Shown here: positions 8,994 to 12,433 of the stretch, in pieces | Position numbering within the stretch: the first letter of the stretch is position 1 | How the letters are laid out: every line of letters starts with the position of its first letter | NCBI GenBank assembly: GCA_036558265.1 | Contig: DATBFY010000555.1 | Coordinates: 1-12,433 of the forward strand | Direction: 5' to 3' | Source: RYN-433 sp036558265 | GTDB lineage: Bacteria; Planctomycetota; Phycisphaerae; Tepidisphaerales; Tepidisphaeraceae | Length of the DNA: 12,433 nucleotides | Translations under genes and position numbers: made by a program | The notes under the pieces: model-generated | The model's database searches: none | What the model saw: the letters and a program-made list of their open reading frames with translations, nothing else | Told to the model about the DNA's origin: nothing

Positions 8994-10361
8994 TCACGCA
9001 TTTTGCAACACGGTCAACGCAACGCCGACCCGCGCCATCTCTGGTTCCCGCCGCCACATCACCCGCATCAATCCCACCCCCCACCACGCCATCGCGGTCA
9101 CCTCCAGCACGCCGCTGACGCCCACGAACGTGTATGCCCCCGGCAGCCAATCCGTGAGGATTTGCAGCACCACGCGCCACGCACACCCGATGTTGATCAG
9201 AACGAAGGGCCCCCACAACCGCGATAGCTCCCGCGGATCGACCCCTTGCAACCGCGGTGCCACCTTCGCCGCCACCCCCATGATCATCAGCGACACGAAC
9301 CCCACCGTGATCGCGTGGCGCACCGCGCCGTAATACGCATGGCTGAACGGGATCCGCGACGCCGCCTGGTACGCCGGCAGCAGCAGCAGCATCGTCAGCG
9401 ACACCATAAGCCAGACGTAAGCCGCGCGGATGAACTTGGCGCTGCGGTCCCGCGGGTCGCCCCGCCGCACCCTCAGGCCATGCGATAGCACCCTCCATCG
9501 CGCGATCACCATCCACACGCCCACGACCAGCATCACCCAGGGCGCCATCAGGAACGCCGCGATCCAGTGCCGCCCGCTCTCGCGATAGGCGACGAAAATC
9601 CCCACCTCCAACACCACGGCCGCCACCAGGGTCCAAAGGGCCACCCACGCCCGCCGCTCCGAAATCCGCGGCACGTCATACCACGCCGGGAGCATCCGCA
9701 AGCTCACCCCCAGGATCATCAACAGCGCCAAACCGTGGATTTGCACGTCCCGCAGCGGCGCCTGCCACGTCGCCACCTGCCACAGCAGTTCCTCCTGCGT
9801 CCCCGCCGCCATGGTCCGCCACGTGTGCCATATCGACACGCCCGCCTGGATCACGAAGAACGCCACTCCCGCCATCACGAATCCGACATGCGCGTCCCGT
9901 GGCGCCTGGCTCAGCGCAAATGTCGCAACCACCTGTACCGCGAAGCAGCAGATCGCCAGGACTTCCATCCCGCCCCCCGCCATTGCCATCGACAGCGCCC
10001 GGGGCTGCCCCGCCGCCGTCATCCCCACCGTCCCCAACGCCAATCCCACCAGCATCAACCCAAACGCCACTCCCGCCAGCCGCGCCCACGCCAACCGCGT
10101 CTGCCACCATCGCGGAAACACGCGATACCCGAACCCCATCACGAAGAGCCCCACCCACCCGAAGATCTGCGCATGCCCGTGCGCATTCACCTCGTGGAGC
10201 GAAACCCCCGTGAACTTCCCGGAAAACCCGATCCGCCAGAGCAGCCACATCCCCCAGGTCGCACCGGCCGTCAGGAGGGTCAAAATGCCCGCCGCAAAAT
10301 AGCGCCGATGGATCGTCCCCTCAAAGCCGTCTTCTGGCTTGGATGCGCATGTGCCAGCCAT
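8994..10361 (-). CDS. NnrS-like heme/copper membrane protein
   Basis: This is a 455-residue polytopic inner-membrane protein resembling NnrS, a heme- and copper-containing protein linked to nitric-oxide tolerance and distantly like heme-copper oxidase subunit I. About twelve hydrophobic segments are visible. Conserved-looking histidine motifs are HEVNAHGHAQIFGWVG (about 56-71), VQIHGLALLMILG (about 207-219) with RMLPAWYD after it, and YYGAVRHAITVGF (about 348-360). These histidines are candidate metal or heme ligands. The ATG at 10361 has GAGGA about 6 nt upstream (10372-10368). The gene diverges from the RIC gene across a 133-nt regulatory region, supporting a joint response to nitric oxide. 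NnrS is the best match, but the exact subfamily cannot be fixed by eye. Confidence 0.82.
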   Translation of the reverse strand: MAGTCASKPEDGFEGTIHRRYFAAGILTLLTAGATWGMWLLWRIGFSGKFTGVSLHEVNAHGHAQIFGWVGLFVMGFGYRVFPRWWQTRLAWARLAGVAFGLMLVGLALGTVGMTAAGQPRALSMAMAGGGMEVLAICCFAVQVVATFALSQAPRDAHVGFVMAGVAFFVIQAGVSIWHTWRTMAAGTQEELLWQVATWQAPLRDVQIHGLALLMILGVSLRMLPAWYDVPRISERRAWVALWTLVAAVVLEVGIFVAYRESGRHWIAAFLMAPWVMLVVGVWMVIARWRVLSHGLRVRRGDPRDRSAKFIRAAYVWLMVSLTMLLLLPAYQAASRIPFSHAYYGAVRHAITVGFVSLMIMGVAAKVAPRLQGVDPRELSRLWGPFVLINIGCAWRVVLQILTDWLPGAYTFVGVSGVLEVTAMAWWGVGLMRVMWRREPEMARVGVALTVLQNA

Positions 10362-10386
10362 AAGTTCCTCAGTAGTAATTATTTTC

Positions 10387-10404
10387 GTTCATGTGCCAAT
10401 GAAC
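10387..10404. promoter_or_regulatory. 18-bp palindrome GTTCAT-N6-ATGAAC
   Basis: The 6-bp half sites GTTCAT (10387-10392) and ATGAAC (10399-10404) are perfect inverted repeats around a 6-nt centre, the geometry of a dimeric regulator site. It lies 26-43 nt upstream of the nnrS-like start codon, where it would cover or adjoin that promoter. It does not match the FNR/DNR consensus TTGAT-N4-ATCAA. The regulator is unknown. Confidence 0.45.
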
Positions 10405-10418
10405 AGGATAAGTTTGTC

Positions 10419-10446
10419 TTGATATCCAGATTGTCCGCACTAGAAT
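10419..10446 (+). promoter_or_regulatory. Candidate sigma70-type promoter of the RIC operon
   Basis: TTGATA (10419-10424) and TAGAAT (10441-10446), separated by 16 nt, are near-consensus -35 and -10 boxes. Transcription would begin near 10453, just ahead of the GGATAA palindromes, so a repressor bound there would block elongation or initiation. Confidence 0.5.
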
Positions 10447-10457
10447 TGCAAAGTCAA

Positions 10458-10486
10458 GGATAATAGGATAATCTTATCCGATAAGG
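10458..10486. promoter_or_regulatory. Overlapping GGATAA/TTATCC operator-like palindromes
   Basis: GGATAA occurs at 10458-10463 and 10466-10471. The second copy pairs with TTATCC at 10474-10479 (6-2-6 palindrome). CTTATC (10473-10478) in turn pairs with GATAAG (10480-10485) around one base (6-1-6 palindrome). A further GGATAA lies at 10406-10411, nearer the divergent gene. The cluster spans from just after the predicted transcription start to the ribosome binding site. An Rrf2-type nitric-oxide or Fe-S sensor such as NsrR is a reasonable candidate by context only. As RNA, the same palindromes could also mask the ribosome binding site. Confidence 0.5.
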
Positions 10487-10488
10487 AG
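10483..10488 (+). promoter_or_regulatory. RIC ribosome binding site overlapping the operator
   Basis: AAGGAG lies 6 nt before the ATG at 10495, a strong Shine-Dalgarno sequence in a window where most genes lack one. Its first bases belong to the right arm of the 6-1-6 palindrome, so it fixes the start and could be occluded by protein or RNA folding. Confidence 0.7.
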
Positions 10489-10494
10489 CCCCGC

Positions 10495-11220
10495 ATGATC
10501 CACACCGTCCCGATCGACATCAGCATTGGCGAACTCGTCCGCCAGCGACCCGCCCGTTCCCGCCTCTTCGAGCGCCTGGGCATCGACTACTGCTGCGGCG
10601 GAAAAAAGACGCTCGCCCAAGCGTGCGCCGCAAAGAACCTCGACCCCGCCACCATCGCCGCCGTCCTCGATGCCGATGACGCGAGCGCCTCTCCCGCCGA
10701 CACCCCGATCGACGCCAACGCCCTGTCCCTCTCCGACCTCGCGAACCACATTGAGGCCACTCACCACGCCTACCTGAAGACCGATCTCCCCCGCCTCTCC
10801 GCCCTGACCCAGAAGGTCGCCAACGCCCACGGCCAACGCGACGCGCGCCTCGTCCGCCTCCGCGACATCTTCGAAGCCTTCCGCCAGGAACTCGAGTCCC
10901 ACATGTTCAAAGAGGAAAGAATCCTCTTCCCCCTCATCCGGCGACTCGACACCGCCACCGAACGACCCCCGGCGTCCCATTGCGGCTCCGTGCGAAGCCC
11001 CATCGCCGTCATGGAGCACGAGCACGACGACGCCGGCCGGGCCTTGGCGGAGATGCGGGAACTGACAGACGACTTCATCGCGCCCGCGACCGCCTGCAAC
11101 ACCTATCGCGCCCTGCTGGACGCGCTGGCCCACCTGGAGCGCGACATGCACCAGCACGTGCACAAGGAGAACAACGTCCTCTTCCCCCGCGCCGCCGAAA
11201 AGGAACGACAGTTCGCCTGA
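10495..11220 (+). CDS. RIC di-iron protein, Fe-S cluster repair (ScdA/YtfE family)
   Basis: This cytoplasmic protein repairs iron-sulfur clusters damaged by nitric oxide or oxidants. It has 241 residues, usual for the family. The N-terminal ScdA_N/DUF542 domain (about residues 4-60) carries the signature GIDYCCGGKKTL with the CC pair at 33-34. The C-terminal hemerythrin-like domain (about 78-235) shows the di-iron ligand pattern. His90/91 is in ATHHAYL, His136 and Glu140 are in SHMFKEE, His175/177 is in MEHEHDD, and His221 and Glu225 are in HQHVHKENN. All expected ligands are present, so the enzyme should be functional. The start is set by AAGGAG 6 nt upstream. The gene shares a regulatory region with the divergent nnrS-like gene and is followed after 11 nt by a radical SAM gene, probably in the same transcript. 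Confidence 0.95.
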   Translation: MIHTVPIDISIGELVRQRPARSRLFERLGIDYCCGGKKTLAQACAAKNLDPATIAAVLDADDASASPADTPIDANALSLSDLANHIEATHHAYLKTDLPRLSALTQKVANAHGQRDARLVRLRDIFEAFRQELESHMFKEERILFPLIRRLDTATERPPASHCGSVRSPIAVMEHEHDDAGRALAEMRELTDDFIAPATACNTYRALLDALAHLERDMHQHVHKENNVLFPRAAEKERQFA

Positions 11221-11231
11221 ACGGCGCCGCC

Positions 11232-12329
11232 ATGCCACCGATCGCCTACGCCCGCTCCGATCTCGACCAAAGCCCCCTGCTGGTCTTCTACGAACTGACC
11301 CGCGCCTGTGACCTCAAGTGCATCCATTGCCGGGCCGAAGCCTAGTACCTGTTTTACCCGCTCGAGCTGCGGACCGATTCCGCCAAGACGTTGCTCGCGG
11401 ATCTGGCGCGCTTTCCACGTTCGCCGCTGGTCGTTTTTACCGGTGGCGACCCGCTCAAGCGGCCGGACGTGTTCGAGTTGCTCGATCATTCCCGCGCGAT
11501 GGGGCTGCTGACCGCGATGACCCCCTCGGCCACCCCCCTGGTGACCCGCGACGCCGTCTTCCGCTTCAAACAAGCCGGCTTGGACCGCCTGGCGATCAGC
11601 CTCGACGCCGCCGACGCTGCCACCCACGATGCCTTCCGTCGCGTCCGCGGATCATTCGCGCGCACGCTCGACATCCTCCGCGACGCGGCGGATGCCGGTC
11701 TTCCCGCCCAGATCAACACCACCGTTACCCGGCATAACCTGGACCAACTCGACCGCATCGCCGACGTCCTCGCGGGCCTCCAGATCTGCCTCTGGTCGGT
11801 CTTCTTCCTGGTCCCGACGGGGCGGGCGACCGACGATCAGCGATTGACGGCCGACGAGGTCGAACGCGTCTTCGAGACGCTCTACCGCCAGGCCAGGCGG
11901 CAGCCGTATCCAATCAAGAGCACCGAGGCCCCGCACTATCGACGCTACGTCGTCCAGCAGAACACGCAGCACCGCCGCACGCGCAGCGGCGTGGCCCAAA
12001 TCCCCCCCTTCGCCCAGATCGGCACGAATGACGGCAAGGGCGTCGCGTTCGTCTCCCACACCGGCGAGATCTACCCCTCGGGCTTTCTCCCGGTCCGCTG
12101 CGGATGCTTCCCCGAGGATTCCATCGTGGACGTCTACCAGCGCCACCCGCTCTTCGTCTCGCTTCGCGACGCCACGCAATTGCAGGGCAAGTGCGGCGCC
12201 TGCGAGTACCGCGAGATCTGCGGCGGCAGCCGCGCCCGCGCCCACGCCGTCCACGGCCATCCCCTGGCTGAAGAACCCGATTGCGCCTACACCCCCGCCC
12301 GATCGGCAACCTCACCCAACGCAACCTGA
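11232..12329 (+). pseudogene. SPASM radical SAM enzyme interrupted by one in-frame amber codon
   Basis: This is a radical S-adenosylmethionine enzyme with a C-terminal SPASM domain, most like the NirJ/AhbD-related TIGR04053 group; the substrate is unknown and heme modification is a guess. From the ATG at 11232 the frame encodes 365 codons plus stop, a normal length, if the TAG at 11343-11345 (codon 38) is read through. Before it stands CDLKCIHC, the CxxxCxxC cluster site (Cys26, 30, 33). After it come FTGGDPLKRPD, MTPSATPL, RLAISLDAAD and INTTVTRHNLDQL. The SPASM region from about 12098 follows with VRCGC, KCGACEYREICGG and a final EPDC. The frame is otherwise intact with normal codon use. 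If TAG stops translation, the products are a 37-residue stub and no cluster-binding enzyme. Recent nonsense mutation, sequencing error or recoding cannot be separated here. It lies 11 nt after RIC and lacks its own ribosome binding site. Confidence 0.85.
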
Positions 12330-12337
12330 CCCAACGC
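12306..12337 (+). repeat. 15-nt tandem duplication at the radical SAM stop codon
   Basis: GCAACCTCACCCAAC (12306-12320) is followed directly by GCAACCTGACCCAAC (12321-12335), then GC. A single C-to-G difference turns TCA (Ser) in the first unit into TGA in the second, which is the stop codon of the gene at 12327-12329. Confidence 0.85.
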
Positions 12338-12386
12338 TCCTCATCCCCTCATCTCCCCGTCCGTGCAGTGCTGTGTTCAACCGCAA

Positions 12387-12433
12387 TCACCTCCTTAGTG
12401 CTTCTTCGATTGCTTTCAGCAACACACTCGCGG
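12387..12433 (-). CDS. Possible C-terminal tail of a gene entering from the right edge
   Basis: Read on the minus strand from the window edge, one frame gives ASVLLKAIEEALRR and then TGA at 12389-12387. This amphipathic helix-like tail would suit the end of a protein converging on the radical SAM gene. Only 14 codons are visible and other frames are not excluded, so this is weak. Nothing else recognisable lies between 12338 and the edge. Confidence 0.25.
   Translation of the reverse strand, partial: ASVLLKAIEEALRR

Noticed and set aside
10419..10432. FNR/DNR-type site TTGAT-N4
   Set aside because: Only the left half (TTGAT) matches; the right half is AGATT instead of ATCAA. The left half is better explained as the -35 box.
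9567..10463. 298-codon plus-strand open frame opposite the NnrS-like gene
   Set aside because: The translation is His/Arg/Pro-rich and typical of an antisense shadow. The minus strand encodes clear membrane helices with conserved histidines.
12386..12396. ATCACCTCCTT, identical to the 3' end of bacterial 16S rRNA
   Set aside because: Only 11 bases match and the sequence to the left does not continue as 16S rRNA. On the minus strand it reads as a Shine-Dalgarno-like AAGGAGGTGAT but has no convincing gene after it.

Overview
The window is GC-rich DNA from what looks like a member of the Planctomycetota. Three things point there. The first is a PSCyt2/PSD1 (DUF1549/DUF1553) protein followed by a DUF1501 protein, a paired arrangement characteristic of that phylum. 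The second is an N-terminal LEPR-XLL-type motif (LEGRLMLSA) joined to a dockerin-like segment on a secreted glycosidase-like protein. The third is a set of short intergenic repeat phrases of a kind I recall from planctomycete genomes. A class such as Phycisphaerae is possible but cannot be settled from this window.

Layout. Bases 1-4470 (+) hold the 5'-truncated DUF1549/DUF1553 gene and the DUF1501 gene. They are separated by about 200 bp containing a 109-bp inverted-repeat element and a 12-bp direct repeat. Bases 4471-4546 hold two hairpins between converging genes. Bases 4547-6532 (-) encode a LEPR-XLL/dockerin/clan GH-A-like protein. Bases 6824-8314 (+) hold hemC (hydroxymethylbilane synthase) and a GcvR-like double-ACT protein, joined by a run of CTGAACC heptamers that contains the hemC stop codon. 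Bases 8352-8885 (-) encode a small membrane-anchored protein of unknown function with visibly lower GC.

Bases 8994-12329 form what looks like a nitric-oxide/nitrosative-stress module. An NnrS-like multi-heme-site membrane protein (-) diverges from a RIC/ScdA/YtfE di-iron Fe-S repair protein (+). RIC is followed after 11 nt by a SPASM radical SAM gene resembling the NirJ/AhbD-like TIGR04053 group. The divergent intergenic region has a good sigma70-like promoter, overlapping GGATAA/TTATCC palindromes between that promoter and the RIC start codon, and a separate GTTCAT-N6-ATGAAC palindrome on the NnrS side.

The most striking observation is a single in-frame amber (TAG) codon in the radical SAM gene, five codons after the CxxxCxxC cluster motif. 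The gene is otherwise intact and in frame to its SPASM cysteines. This could be a fresh pseudogene, a sequencing error or a recoded codon. The last about 100 bp hold no certain gene. The tail of a protein on the minus strand may be entering from the right edge.
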